A DNA stretch of 64,000 bases from Burkholderiales bacterium. GTDB lineage: Bacteria > Pseudomonadota > Gammaproteobacteria > Burkholderiales > Nitrosomonadaceae. Positions 18,928-28,034 of this stretch are shown here, piece by piece. The notes beneath the pieces are model-generated. The model was given only the letters and a program-made list of their open reading frames with translations, was not told where the DNA came from and ran no database searches. The translations under genes and the position numbers were made by a program. Every line of letters starts with the position of its first letter. Position 1 is the first letter of the stretch. The DNA lies in the NCBI GenBank assembly GCA_024235795.1, contig JACKLR010000001.1:310001-374000 (forward strand). Direction: 5' to 3'.

Positions 18928-20406
18928 CTACAGTGAAGCGAGAAAGGCTATAAGATCAGCCTTTTCTCGATCAGTCAATCCGATTCCAAACCGGGTATTA
19001 TAAAAATCAACCACGGCAGGCAAATCCTCAGCCGAGCCATCATGAAAGTAAGGCGGCCGGGATGCAACAGCACGCAGAATCGGTCCTTTGAAACGGCCGA
19101 TATCTTTCCATTTACCCGTTATTAATGCACGCCCCGGATCGGTCGTTTGAATGGTCATTTCAGGGTCTTCTTTATGTTGCAGCGTATACAAAGGCATATC
19201 CGGCGTACGACGCGAAGCATCAGAAATACCGATATCCAGTGGCATCGGAATCGAGTGATTGCCCGAATTCGGCGTGTTATGGCATGTCGTACAGGTACCC
19301 GGTAGAATATCAATATCTAAATCATCATTTATCCCTTTAACACCACTGATCTGAATGGGTTTGGTGTTAAACAGTGCCTGACCTCTGGCTATGGCAGCGC
19401 GGGCTTTATTACGCCTGTTTTTTTCTTTTATACGATTGTTCTTTGTTTTTCTGATTGAATACCGATCCCAGCTGTTGTAGAGCGACATCACCTCAGGACT
19501 GAAGGACTCACGGGTTCGATAGTCTCCATTGACAGTATCATTAATTCCAAAATAATAAGTTTGATCTATTAAAGTCTCAGGCCCACCCTTAGCCCCATAA
19601 GCGCTCAAACTGCCTGCTTTCTTGTCTCGCACTTGTGCTGTAAAGAGACCCATTTCGAAAGTGACGATTTCTTCAATCTCTGCCTCATTCAGGTCTGACA
19701 ATGCTTCAGCATGACCGAGTGTGGCATGATTGGCTTGTGTAGCCAGGTCAACCGATAATGGCGAAAAACAGGTGGTTGTGTTGTAAATACAATCGGTTGA
19801 AGTCGGATCGAGCGTTGTTTCTCGCCCTTCCCACATGACGGCATTATTAAACTTAAGATTGGTTGTCGGCAAAGGACGGCGAAAAAGCGATAATTCCGTT
19901 TCACTTGCAAAACCATAGGGGTCGTCTGCCTCAAGCAGTATGAATTCCGCATCAGAAGGAATACCGATTCCCACACGGATATTTGCTTTATTCAGCAACA
20001 TGCTGTAGGCCTCACGCCGCTTTTCAACGGTCGACACATCTGCTAGCGGAGAATTGGCACCATCCACCAGACGGAAAAGCGGATCCATGCCATCTGTCTC
20101 CTCAAATCGTTGTTGCACTCCCTGTGGCGTGATTACCCACCCCTCCGTAGGGACATGACATGTTGCGCATGTGCGTTCATTGGTACCAAATTGCTTAAAA
20201 AACGCGTTATCGAAATCAATAAAACCAGCCGTACTGTAGGTTTTATCCTTACCATGCTGGTTTTTGCCGCTGACGCATACCGGATTTTCAGCACTCCCGC
20301 CCTTACATTCGCCAATATTAGTGCCCGAAAATACTGGCATTGAAAACATCATCAGTGAAACCATTATTGGTATTGGCATCAACATCTTCATCTTATTGCT
20401 TAACAT
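18928..20406 (-). CDS. Exported dihaem cytochrome c, cytochrome c peroxidase/MauG-like
   Basis: Periplasmic protein of 492 residues. A signal peptide lies after the start at 20406, chosen because GGAGGAAAAGA precedes it; a longer reading from 20454 lacks a ribosome site. There are two c-type haem sites: CATCH at residues 80-84 and CTTCH at 372-376. The C-terminal half has the CCP/MauG look (GRFKGPILRAVASRPPYFHDGSAEDL, then VVDFYNTRFGIGLTDREKADLIAFLASL). CCP-family proteins reduce H2O2 or perform haem-based oxidations. Compared with ordinary CCP it is longer and has a large insertion between the haems. It is the last gene in the leftward series TonB receptor - duplicated protein - dihaem protein. 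Confidence 0.85.
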   Translation of the reverse strand: MLSNKMKMLMPIPIMVSLMMFSMPVFSGTNIGECKGGSAENPVCVSGKNQHGKDKTYSTAGFIDFDNAFFKQFGTNERTCATCHVPTEGWVITPQGVQQRFEETDGMDPLFRLVDGANSPLADVSTVEKRREAYSMLLNKANIRVGIGIPSDAEFILLEADDPYGFASETELSLFRRPLPTTNLKFNNAVMWEGRETTLDPTSTDCIYNTTTCFSPLSVDLATQANHATLGHAEALSDLNEAEIEEIVTFEMGLFTAQVRDKKAGSLSAYGAKGGPETLIDQTYYFGINDTVNGDYRTRESFSPEVMSLYNSWDRYSIRKTKNNRIKEKNRRNKARAAIARGQALFNTKPIQISGVKGINDDLDIDILPGTCTTCHNTPNSGNHSIPMPLDIGISDASRRTPDMPLYTLQHKEDPEMTIQTTDPGRALITGKWKDIGRFKGPILRAVASRPPYFHDGSAEDLPAVVDFYNTRFGIGLTDREKADLIAFLASL

Positions 20407-20695
20407 TCTTTTCCTCCAACTGTTTAAAAAAGTCGCTCCCCATATCAAACGCAAGAAACCGGGTTTTATAAGTACAGCACTACCAAGCGGGCGGTATTCT
20501 TATATCAATACTTGAATAATTCAATCTGTCTCATTTATTCAATCACTTTATTTCTCTGCGCTGCCGCACTTATATTCAACGCTATCTTAGCTGATCTGGC
20601 AGTGAAAGATATCGGACGACGGTCCAAGAAGAGGAACAGAACTTGTGCTACTCTAACCAGGCTCACTTCTCTTGACTCTCTTCTCAGTGTTTGTT
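20407..20695. other. Intergenic region between dihaem cytochrome and its upstream terminator
   Basis: About 290 bp upstream of the dihaem cytochrome start. It presumably holds that gene's own promoter, because a strong terminator separates it from the preceding gene. No Fur-like box or other element was recognised here. Confidence 0.4.
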
Positions 20696-20735
20696 GAAAA
20701 AAGCGCCCGCCTAGAATTAAGCTCTAAGCAAGCGC
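20696..20735 (-). terminator. Rho-independent terminator of the duplicated-domain gene
   Basis: On the minus strand a 13-bp stem (arms at 20735-20723 and 20715-20703, including G-T pairs) with a 7-base loop is followed by TTTTTT. It begins 17 bp after the stop of the 756-residue gene, a textbook intrinsic terminator. Confidence 0.85.
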
Positions 20736-20751
20736 AAATGATTAATTTCAA

Positions 20752-23022
20752 TTAATTGAAGAGCTCACTTTCATATTCCAAAATGAAACCGGAAATGGTT
20801 TGCTGTGCTGTCTGGGCCTTTGATTGATCACCATTTTCCGTGGCTTCAATTAAATCCTGCAACGCATTTTCAATTTTGACACGTTGTGTTGCATCCAGGC
20901 GCAACTCAAGATCAGGCAAAATCATTTGCGTATATAACGCTGTGACTTCGGCATACAATCTGGCGTTTACGCGGTCCGCGTCAAACGACTGTTCATGTAA
21001 TGCCAGGTGTACGTTAATCTGGCCAATGACACCACGGCTTATCTCACTGACAATTTGATCGGCGTTAACAGCCAAAAGATCGCCTGTCAATTGCGACTTA
21101 ATCAGTGCGTTGCCATTTGGGTTATGTTGTGCGATCACCCGTTCAACTGTCTGATAAAAATCTACACCTTCAATCTGTTTTTCTCGTGCTTCGTCTAGAT
21201 TCCGATCTCTGTTTTCGACAATGCCTTCTACTTCACGTAACACGCCTATTAGATAAGCACGAACCAATGGCAGAATAATTCGCTCACGCTCAATTGCCAC
21301 CTGTTCCTTACTCTCGGCAGTGAAGCGATTGATCGCTGCCTTGCCACGAATAAATGCCAGTGTTATCCGGCTATCCAGAAACGGATTACTGCTGGACTGT
21401 ATGGACTGACGGTTGGCAGTCAATACCTTATTTTCTCTGGCCGCTGTACCTATGACCGCCTGAAATGCTGAATACGCTCTATCCCATTCCAGTACCATTT
21501 CTGACAGAGACAGGTCATCAAATGCGTTCTGCACGAGGGTTATCCGGTTATAGAGCGTCAGTACAAAAACACGCTGCAAGGTCTTATCGATTACCTGTGC
21601 AGCAAGTGGCACCTGCTGACCGTTACTGATATCGTTAATCGCTGCCAGTATGTCGCCATCCATTGACTGCGCATATAAATTGTCAAGCGCCTGGGTCAGC
21701 TGCTGCAATTCACCCGTGTAAGTATCCAAAATCGCTTGCGCATCAACCGGATTCTGTTGGCGCAATGAACCGATAGTTTGGAATGCCGACACTGCTGCAT
21801 CAACGAAAGGCGTTTCCACTGTTTGCTTATATTCGGATACAGCCAAAGTTTGCTCGTAAGCCGTCAATATATCAGACACATCCTGGCGGGCTTGTGCTGC
21901 CGCAGAGGCATCCTGGGCATTACTCGCAACTTTGAGATTATTTAGAGCGTTCTCCAGCGAATTATGCCGGACTGAATCCAGGCGTAATTCCAGATCGGCC
22001 AGAAAAACACTGGCGTACAAAAACGCTTCTTCGGCAACTTCCATTGCACGCCCGCGATCATCCGATATACTGGTTTCATTGGCATCCAGTTCTGCACGTA
22101 CACGGCCGGCAAATCCTTTACTCAGTTCGCTTACTATCGCATCCGCATCAACTGCCGTGATATTACCAGTCAATTGCATCTTGATAAATTCGCTGCCGGT
22201 TGCATTTTCCCGGATAATAAAGCTTTCAATAACCCGATAGAATATCTCACCTTCTTTTTGTTTCTCTCTGGCCTCTTCAATTTCGCGGTCTCGGTTTGAG
22301 ACAATACCCTCAACCTCACGCAACACACCGATATAATAGGCACGCGCCAAAGACAGGCGGATAATTTGCCGCACAATTTTAATCTCTATAAGATCGTCGA
22401 CCGGATTCTGTTTGTTTAAAGCCGTTCTGCCGCGCTCAAACGCCGCGGTGATCTGGACATCGAGCGCAGGACTATCACCGGTCTCAATAGATTGTCGGTC
22501 AGTGGAAATCACCTTGTTTTCTCTGGCCGCAGTACCCCTGATCGCCTCAAATGCAGCAACAGCCTCATTCCATGTGGCATTCATCGCTTCCGTACTTGTC
22601 ACATCAAAACCGTCACGCACTGCCGTAACACGATCAAGAATAGTCAGATAAAATACGCGCTGCAGGGTTTTGTCTATTACCTGCGCAGCCAGTTTGGGCT
22701 CATTGTTACTGCTGATCTCGTCAATTGCCACCAAAACATCACTGTCAAGCGTCAAACCATTGTCGGCATCGACTTGTTGCGTTATCGCCTGCAAGGAATT
22801 CAAATAAGCATTACGGATAGCCTCAGCATCGATTGATGCTTCTCCCCTGAGCACGCCTATTTCCTGAAAGGCTGAAACTGCAGCAGTTATCGCTTCTGTA
22901 TTTGATGTTGTTTCAAGTGATGCTGCATGTGCTGGCTTCCAATTCGGGCTGACCATTAAAAAAGCAACTACCATTACTGCAAGGCTACTGATTAAAATTA
23001 TGTTTTTTCGACTTGGTATCAT
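20752..23022 (-). CDS. Exported alpha-helical protein made of two tandem ~350-residue repeats; function unknown
   Basis: I do not recognise the family. An N-terminal hydrophobic segment (IILISSLAVMVVAFLMV) serves as signal peptide or anchor. The rest is two homologous halves, about residues 47-396 and 408-756. Each half contains VSAFQxIGxLR, AAQVIDKTLQRVF, GTAARENKV, REVEGIV-NRDR, EAREKQ-EG-FY and LxLxLRLD. Predicted to be all helical, with many acidic residues and no cysteines. The start ATG at 23022 follows GGAG. A Fur-box-like site lies 56 bp upstream, a TonB receptor precedes it on the same strand and a dihaem cytochrome follows, so an iron-related periplasmic role is likely. This is an inference from context. 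Confidence 0.82.
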   Translation of the reverse strand: MIPSRKNIILISSLAVMVVAFLMVSPNWKPAHAASLETTSNTEAITAAVSAFQEIGVLRGEASIDAEAIRNAYLNSLQAITQQVDADNGLTLDSDVLVAIDEISSNNEPKLAAQVIDKTLQRVFYLTILDRVTAVRDGFDVTSTEAMNATWNEAVAAFEAIRGTAARENKVISTDRQSIETGDSPALDVQITAAFERGRTALNKQNPVDDLIEIKIVRQIIRLSLARAYYIGVLREVEGIVSNRDREIEEAREKQKEGEIFYRVIESFIIRENATGSEFIKMQLTGNITAVDADAIVSELSKGFAGRVRAELDANETSISDDRGRAMEVAEEAFLYASVFLADLELRLDSVRHNSLENALNNLKVASNAQDASAAAQARQDVSDILTAYEQTLAVSEYKQTVETPFVDAAVSAFQTIGSLRQQNPVDAQAILDTYTGELQQLTQALDNLYAQSMDGDILAAINDISNGQQVPLAAQVIDKTLQRVFVLTLYNRITLVQNAFDDLSLSEMVLEWDRAYSAFQAVIGTAARENKVLTANRQSIQSSSNPFLDSRITLAFIRGKAAINRFTAESKEQVAIERERIILPLVRAYLIGVLREVEGIVENRDRNLDEAREKQIEGVDFYQTVERVIAQHNPNGNALIKSQLTGDLLAVNADQIVSEISRGVIGQINVHLALHEQSFDADRVNARLYAEVTALYTQMILPDLELRLDATQRVKIENALQDLIEATENGDQSKAQTAQQTISGFILEYESELFN

Positions 23023-23077
23023 TCAAGCACTCTCCATTTGATTATAAAGACAAAGAAATCGCTAATAATAATACAAA

Positions 23078-23092
23078 TGATAATTATTACTA
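23078..23092. promoter_or_regulatory. Fur-box-like site upstream of the duplicated-domain gene
   Basis: TGATAATTATTACTA at 23078-23092 matches the 7-1-7 Fur consensus TGATAATnATTATCA at 12 of 14 fixed positions. It lies 56 bp upstream of the start at 23022, where a promoter operator would be expected, between the TonB receptor gene and the duplicated-domain gene. Confidence 0.6.
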
Positions 23093-23141
23093 TTATTATT
23101 TAAATGCAAACGTAAATATTTCAAAACTAAATTACAATCCG

Positions 23142-25634
23142 TTAAAAATTTGCAACAAGCGTTGCACGTACTGCTATGGGTGAGCCGGGCGAGATGTTGT
23201 TATTATTGTGTACCGACGCAAAATAATGGGTATCAAAAAGATTTTCAATATTGATCTGCGCGCGCACCTGCTTGGTGAGTTGCGCAAACATGGCGGCATC
23301 AACACGCGTAAAATCGGGTATTCGCACCGTATTATCCACTGCCGCGAACATCGAACTGCGGTAAATCACACCAAATGCTGCGCCGATTCTGGGCGTAAAG
23401 TCATAACGGCTCCACATGGAAAAGGTATTACGCGGTAATTCAGCCAGTGTCGCACCTTTTTCCGCATCCTCGGTTGTACTGGTTATTTCCCCATCCTGAT
23501 AGGCGTAACCCCCCATGACACTCAAATTCTGCGTGATTCGTCCACTCAGGCCGATTTCGACGCCTTCGGTACGCTGGCTCCCGGCCAAAAACGCTGCTCC
23601 GCCAATGTTGGAAGTCGGTGTAATTACATTGGTGCGATCCAACCTGAATACTGCGCCGGTCAATGCCAAATCCGGATAAATATCCCATTTAATCCCCGCC
23701 TCATAGGTAGTAAACTTCTCGGGCCTGAGCGTCGCACGAGTCACAATTATTGAGGTGAGTTGATCACCGGCTCTCGGCACAAACGCTTTGCTATAGCTTG
23801 CATAGATAGAAACAGGTTCGATCGGTTTAAAAATCAAACCGAATCGCGGTGAAATTAAATGATCAGTCGTGTTAATTTGCGTACCGTCACCATTTCTTTT
23901 CTGAAAATCCACCTCGAACAAATCGTAACGAACACCTGCAATCGCCTGTAGTTGTGGTATGAGCTCAATCTGATCCTGGATATAAAGTGACGTGATATTA
24001 ACAACACTGTGGTTATTTGCATCATCATCTAAATTGCTAAATGTTATTAGCTCATTGGTAATTGGATTACTAATCGGCACCCGCGTAGAATCGTCATTTA
24101 TACTTGGAGCATCACCAAAAAGCCCTGTTCGGCGCAGATTGTTGGTAATTTGGCGTCCGATTTCAACGCCAGCCAGTAGTGTATGGCTGATCTGCCCGGT
24201 ATCCAGCGAATACAACAAGTTGGTCTGATTAAAAATATTTTCACGATCTGTTGTATCATTGTAAGCTTGCAATGATACTTCACTATCCTTAAGTTCTGGT
24301 GTAAATAAGCTAGGAAACACATTTTGATAAAACTTGTCATACTGGGCATAATTTGTCCGGTTACTCAATGTCAAACCAAAATCAAAGCGATGTTCGATCA
24401 ATGAATTAAATGCCAGCACTTCAGCATCGGAGTGGCTGCGATTCTGGTCACCGAAAAACAGTGACCGTTTAACATCTGCGGGACGACCCATAAACGACGG
24501 AATGCCACGGTCTGCAGTCCTGTCGTCATGAAAACGTTCCATGTTCAGCACAACCTTGGTACGTTCGGTGGGTTTTATCGTTACAGTCGGCGAAACACCG
24601 CGGCGGCGCATAACCACCCCATCGCGGAAGCTGTCGGAGTCTTCAAACATCCCGTTGACCCGGAACGCGACTTTATCATTCAGCACATGACCGAAATCAC
24701 CAGTTAACCGTTTGTGGTTAAAAGAACCGCCCTGAAACGAAACCTCACGCACCGGATCCCAGTTGGCCTGCTTTGTCACCCGGTTAACAACACCGCCTGA
24801 ACCACCCCGGCCGAAAATCATGCCGTTAGCGCCTTTCAGCACTTCAATCCGCTCAATATTATATAAATCACGAAAAAAAGCGACGTCATCGCGTATACCG
24901 TCGACAAAAAAATCGCCCGTAGAGCGGTTTCCACGAAAAACCAGTGCATCGCGGTTACCTTCGCCTTGCGACACGCCGACTCCCGGCACATAGCGCACGG
25001 CATCGCCAATGCTTTGAATTGCCTGGTCTTTTATCAATTCTTCAGTCACGACCGTTATCGATTGCGGCACATCGCGCAATAAGGTGTTTGTTTTGGTTGC
25101 GGTCACACTGCTGGTAGCCGCATAACTGCCGGTAGTGCTAGCTGAGACCTGTATGGTAGGTAAAACAGTAATTTTTCCATCAGATTGCACACCAGAAATT
25201 TCCAGTCCACCAGCCGGTTGTGCGGCAATGATTTCAAAACCATCGGCTTGTTGCACAAACCGGAGTCCACTGCCGATTAATAAAAAACTCAGGCCTGAGG
25301 ATACGTCAAACGTTCCATCAAGTCCTTGCGTTTTGATGCCTTCCAAAAGCACCGGATCATAGATCAGGTCGATACCCGCCTGCTGCGAAAAGCGTATTAA
25401 CGCTTCTTGCAACGGACCGGCGGGAATACTGTAAGTGCTCTCGGTTGCAACGGCCTGCTCTTTTTCAAGCGTCTCGGCCAAAACATTATTCAACAATAAA
25501 CAAAAAAGCAAAACACAACAGCTTAAAGATGAATGCAGATAAAACCTGAATCCATTTTGATTTTTCTTGTTTGTAAGAATCATTTTTATTATTAAATTCG
25601 ATATTCTTTTTTGCTGCGTTTTGTGTGGCCTCAA
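23142..25634 (-). CDS. TonB-dependent siderophore receptor with N-terminal signalling (STN) domain
   Basis: Outer-membrane receptor for ferric siderophores of the FecA/FpvA class. After a signal peptide (SSLSCCVLLFCLLLNNVLA) comes the secretin/TonB short N-terminal domain (YSIPAGPLQEALIRFSQQAGIDLIYDPVLL), then the plug (TLLRDVPQSITVVTEELIKDQ, GSGGVVNRVTK) and a beta-barrel ending in an aromatic residue (VANF). STN-type receptors usually signal to an anti-sigma/ECF pair, but none is in this window. The start is uncertain: TTG at 25634 or ATG at 25583, neither with a good ribosome site; a weak Fur-like match overlaps the ATG. It lies upstream of the Fur-box-associated duplicated protein. Confidence 0.9.
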   Translation of the reverse strand: MRPHKTQQKRISNLIIKMILTNKKNQNGFRFYLHSSLSCCVLLFCLLLNNVLAETLEKEQAVATESTYSIPAGPLQEALIRFSQQAGIDLIYDPVLLEGIKTQGLDGTFDVSSGLSFLLIGSGLRFVQQADGFEIIAAQPAGGLEISGVQSDGKITVLPTIQVSASTTGSYAATSSVTATKTNTLLRDVPQSITVVTEELIKDQAIQSIGDAVRYVPGVGVSQGEGNRDALVFRGNRSTGDFFVDGIRDDVAFFRDLYNIERIEVLKGANGMIFGRGGSGGVVNRVTKQANWDPVREVSFQGGSFNHKRLTGDFGHVLNDKVAFRVNGMFEDSDSFRDGVVMRRRGVSPTVTIKPTERTKVVLNMERFHDDRTADRGIPSFMGRPADVKRSLFFGDQNRSHSDAEVLAFNSLIEHRFDFGLTLSNRTNYAQYDKFYQNVFPSLFTPELKDSEVSLQAYNDTTDRENIFNQTNLLYSLDTGQISHTLLAGVEIGRQITNNLRRTGLFGDAPSINDDSTRVPISNPITNELITFSNLDDDANNHSVVNITSLYIQDQIELIPQLQAIAGVRYDLFEVDFQKRNGDGTQINTTDHLISPRFGLIFKPIEPVSIYASYSKAFVPRAGDQLTSIIVTRATLRPEKFTTYEAGIKWDIYPDLALTGAVFRLDRTNVITPTSNIGGAAFLAGSQRTEGVEIGLSGRITQNLSVMGGYAYQDGEITSTTEDAEKGATLAELPRNTFSMWSRYDFTPRIGAAFGVIYRSSMFAAVDNTVRIPDFTRVDAAMFAQLTKQVRAQINIENLFDTHYFASVHNNNNISPGSPIAVRATLVANF

Positions 25635-25896
25635 CTGCTTGATTTGGATTCAACGTGCTAGCGGGTATTTCATTTAAAACAATCCGGTTTAATTGGTTTG
25701 TGTCTCGCAACATTCCAGATGCCAAAACTTCACACTGTTTCAAGCAAAAATTTTTAATTATTTTTTGTTGCATCTTTATAAGGCTCAAGATACCGCACTG
25801 ATTTAGTGAACAATGCAAAGTAATCCGACTTGTCCAGACAGCGCATCCCGCATATTATTGGCTACAAGCCGCAATAAACAAGCACAAGCGGAAAGT

Positions 25897-26361
25897 CTAT
25901 ATCTGACTTTGCAGCCAGTTTTGAATGCCAACTTTCTGCATCATCTCAAGCTGCGTCTCCAGCCAATCAATATGCGATTCAGTATCCTCAAGAATACGTT
26001 CAAAAATCTCGCGGGAAACATAATCTCCCTTTGCCTCACATGCGGCTACTGCCACCGTCAGGGTTTCATGTGAAATCTGTTCCAATTTCAGATCACAGGA
26101 AACACATTCTTCAACTTTTTCCCCAATCATCAACTTACCCAGTTCCTGCAAATTTGGCAGCCCTTCAAGCAAAAGAATACGCTCAATCAACATATCCGCA
26201 TGTTTCATTTCTTCAATCGACTCATCGTATTCATGCTTACCCAAACGCTCAAATCCCCAGTTTTTATACATACGGGCATGCAAAAAATACTGATTTATTG
26301 CGGTAAGCTCGTGTTGCAGTTGGCGGTTCAGCCATTGAATGATCTCAGCATTACCTTTCAT
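25897..26361 (-). CDS. bfr: Bacterioferritin
   Basis: Haem-containing 24-subunit iron-storage protein. The ferroxidase ligands are in the expected places (E18 in LQHELTAINQYF, E51/H54 in SIEEMKHAD, and later E in the IFERILEDTESHIDWLE helix), and Met52 in EEMKHAD is the haem ligand. Length 154 is normal. GAGGAG precedes the ATG at good spacing. It lies 11 bp after bfd on the same strand, so iron storage and release are co-transcribed. Confidence 0.95.
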   Translation of the reverse strand: MKGNAEIIQWLNRQLQHELTAINQYFLHARMYKNWGFERLGKHEYDESIEEMKHADMLIERILLLEGLPNLQELGKLMIGEKVEECVSCDLKLEQISHETLTVAVAACEAKGDYVSREIFERILEDTESHIDWLETQLEMMQKVGIQNWLQSQI

Positions 26362-26372
26362 TGTTTTTCTCC

Positions 26373-26597
26373 TCAGGCACTTGTTTCATATAGATATGTG
26401 GGTTTTGGCTCAGGAGAAAGCAACTGAGTTTTTTGCATGCGTGCCTGTTCCAAAACTTCTTTTGTATGACAAGCACAAATGCCACATTGCTCAGTAACAC
26501 CAAGACAGCTTTTAAGATCACGCATGCGTTCAGCACCATTATTTACAGCTTCACGGATTGCGCTGTCTGTTACTCCTTTGCAAATACAAATATACAT
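26373..26597 (-). CDS. bfd: Bacterioferritin-associated ferredoxin
   Basis: Small [2Fe-2S] protein of the BFD family that donates electrons to bacterioferritin to release stored iron. The four cluster cysteines are visible as CIC at residues 4-6 and, further on, CGICAC giving the CxxC pair. It has a short polar C-terminal extension (LLSPEPKPTYLYETSA). It is the first gene of the bfd-bfr operon. A Fur-box-like site is 70 bp upstream, consistent with bfd expression under iron limitation. Confidence 0.92.
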   Translation of the reverse strand: MYICICKGVTDSAIREAVNNGAERMRDLKSCLGVTEQCGICACHTKEVLEQARMQKTQLLSPEPKPTYLYETSA

Positions 26598-26666
26598 GAT
26601 GAATGCCTTAACCTAAAATTTTTACTACTTTTTTACTAGAAAACAAATCAAGAATAATGTTGTTAA

Positions 26667-26681
26667 TGAGAATGATTCGTA
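26667..26681. promoter_or_regulatory. Fur-box-like site upstream of bfd-bfr
   Basis: TGAGAATGATTCGTA at 26667-26681 resembles the Fur consensus TGATAATnATTATCA with a well conserved core (GAATGATT). It is 70 bp upstream of the bfd start, the position of a promoter operator. Confidence 0.5.
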
Positions 26682-27075
26682 ATTATATTCTTCTTTACAA
26701 AGATTGCAAGCAATTATCAGTAAAAATGCTGTACAGATGTTTCTTTTTTTTGAAAGGGCCTTAAGAATTACAAGAATTTTGTCTCTACCTTCCGTCGCAC
26801 CTTTAATTTCTGATTCCCATTTACGGCAGAAGATCAATTTGAGGCTACTGTTTTAGTCTTATAAGATAACCACAAGACTGAAAGAATTTGAGCGGTGTAT
26901 TGTGTATTTATTTGAAAGACGAATAACGGAAGAAAACAGCCGGGGTAATGAAAACTAGTATTATTTCGGCGGTATAAACAAAATGGGCATAGTGTAAAAG
27001 CAAGTCCCAACTTTCACCGCTAACTCCGGCATCCTGTGGTCAAGGTTTTTACATGCAAACGTGCCATATTATTTG
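26682..27075. other. Intergenic region upstream of bfd, downstream of the dehydrogenase gene
   Basis: About 390 bp between the Fur-like box and the end of the dehydrogenase gene. I see no convincing gene; a 70-codon open frame at 26625-26837 overlaps the operator, has no ribosome site and looks accidental. No hairpin with a T-run was identified. Confidence 0.4.
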
Positions 27076-27993
27076 CTACTTTTTGTTGTAAACCAGTTTA
27101 TTGATATTTTTTCTCATTAATTTTGCCGTTTTTTCCAAAGCTGCCTTTTCTACTTGGTTCAATTTGGGATGTAAATGCCGTATGACCCCAGTACGGCCAA
27201 CCACCACCGGAATACTGAAACAGTTATCTTCGATACCCTGCCATTCCCTGAAATAGATACTCAAGGGCATGGTTCGATGATCATCGTATACGATTGTCTT
27301 CAAGACCTCACACGTTGCGGTTGCAATCGCATAATTGGTGTATCCTTTCAAGTTATACACATCAAAGCCAGCATCGGTCACATCTTTAAATATTTTGCGG
27401 TGAGCCGGATTATCGGCTATGCGTTCACTACCGGCAAAGGCATTACTGAACACTGGAAACTGGTTGGGCCCGTGTTCGCCCAGAATATACGTGCGCAGAT
27501 CATCGGGGTGAATTTTTTCTTCGGCCGACAGCAATACTCTAAAGCGGGCGGAATCGACCAGCGTGCCGATTCCCATGATTCTGGAAGACGGCAATCCGGC
27601 AATCTGGGTCGTCAGATAGGTCAACACATCGACAGGATTGGAAATAACCACTATGATCGCTGCAGGATTATTCTGTATCAGCACAGGGATCATTTTTCTG
27701 AATAATTTAACATTATCCGCACCCAACTGCATCCGGTCGGTCATTTTCCCTTTCCCGCTGACCGAAGCCGTGATAACAAGAATATCGCTGTCCTTGACAG
27801 ATTCTATCGTATTGCTTTCAATAACCATCGGGCGCTCACAAAATGATAAGGTATGTTGCAAATCAAGTGCATCACCCTTGGCTTTGGTAATATTGCGGCT
27901 GGCCAGAACCAGATGATTGCACAATCCCTTAAGCACAACGGCATAAGCAATTGTCGAACCAACTTGTCCCGTTCCGATTATGGTAATTTTCAT
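27076..27993 (-). CDS. Lactate/malate dehydrogenase family protein (NAD-dependent 2-hydroxyacid dehydrogenase)
   Basis: Rossmann-fold enzyme: GTGQVGSTIAYAVVLKGL at the N-terminus binds NAD. The catalytic His is in LGEHGPNQFPVF, substrate-binding Arg in NPVDVLTY and DSARFRVLL regions. The active-site loop reads SGKGKMTDRMQLG, where lactate dehydrogenase has QKPGETRLDL and malate dehydrogenase RKPGMSRDDL; the residue that sets substrate size is thus neither the usual Gln nor Arg, so I leave the substrate open. Length 305 is normal. GAGGT precedes the start at 27993. It is divergent from the exported protein gene at 28035. Confidence 0.88.
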   Translation of the reverse strand: MKITIIGTGQVGSTIAYAVVLKGLCNHLVLASRNITKAKGDALDLQHTLSFCERPMVIESNTIESVKDSDILVITASVSGKGKMTDRMQLGADNVKLFRKMIPVLIQNNPAAIIVVISNPVDVLTYLTTQIAGLPSSRIMGIGTLVDSARFRVLLSAEEKIHPDDLRTYILGEHGPNQFPVFSNAFAGSERIADNPAHRKIFKDVTDAGFDVYNLKGYTNYAIATATCEVLKTIVYDDHRTMPLSIYFREWQGIEDNCFSIPVVVGRTGVIRHLHPKLNQVEKAALEKTAKLMRKNINKLVYNKK

Positions 27994-28034
27994 ATTGAAT
28001 TGACCTCGCTTATTTTTGATTAATACAACATACC

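Noticed and set aside
25560..25600. Fur box for the TonB receptor
   Set aside because: Only about 10 of 14 consensus positions match, and the site overlaps the candidate ATG, so it was not called.
25486..25818. 110-codon minus-strand ORF overlapping the TonB receptor start
   Set aside because: It overlaps the signal peptide region of the receptor in another frame, has no family features and no ribosome site; it is probably chance.
26625..26837. 70-codon minus-strand ORF upstream of bfd
   Set aside because: It covers the Fur-like site, has biased composition and no ribosome site, so it is not taken as a gene.
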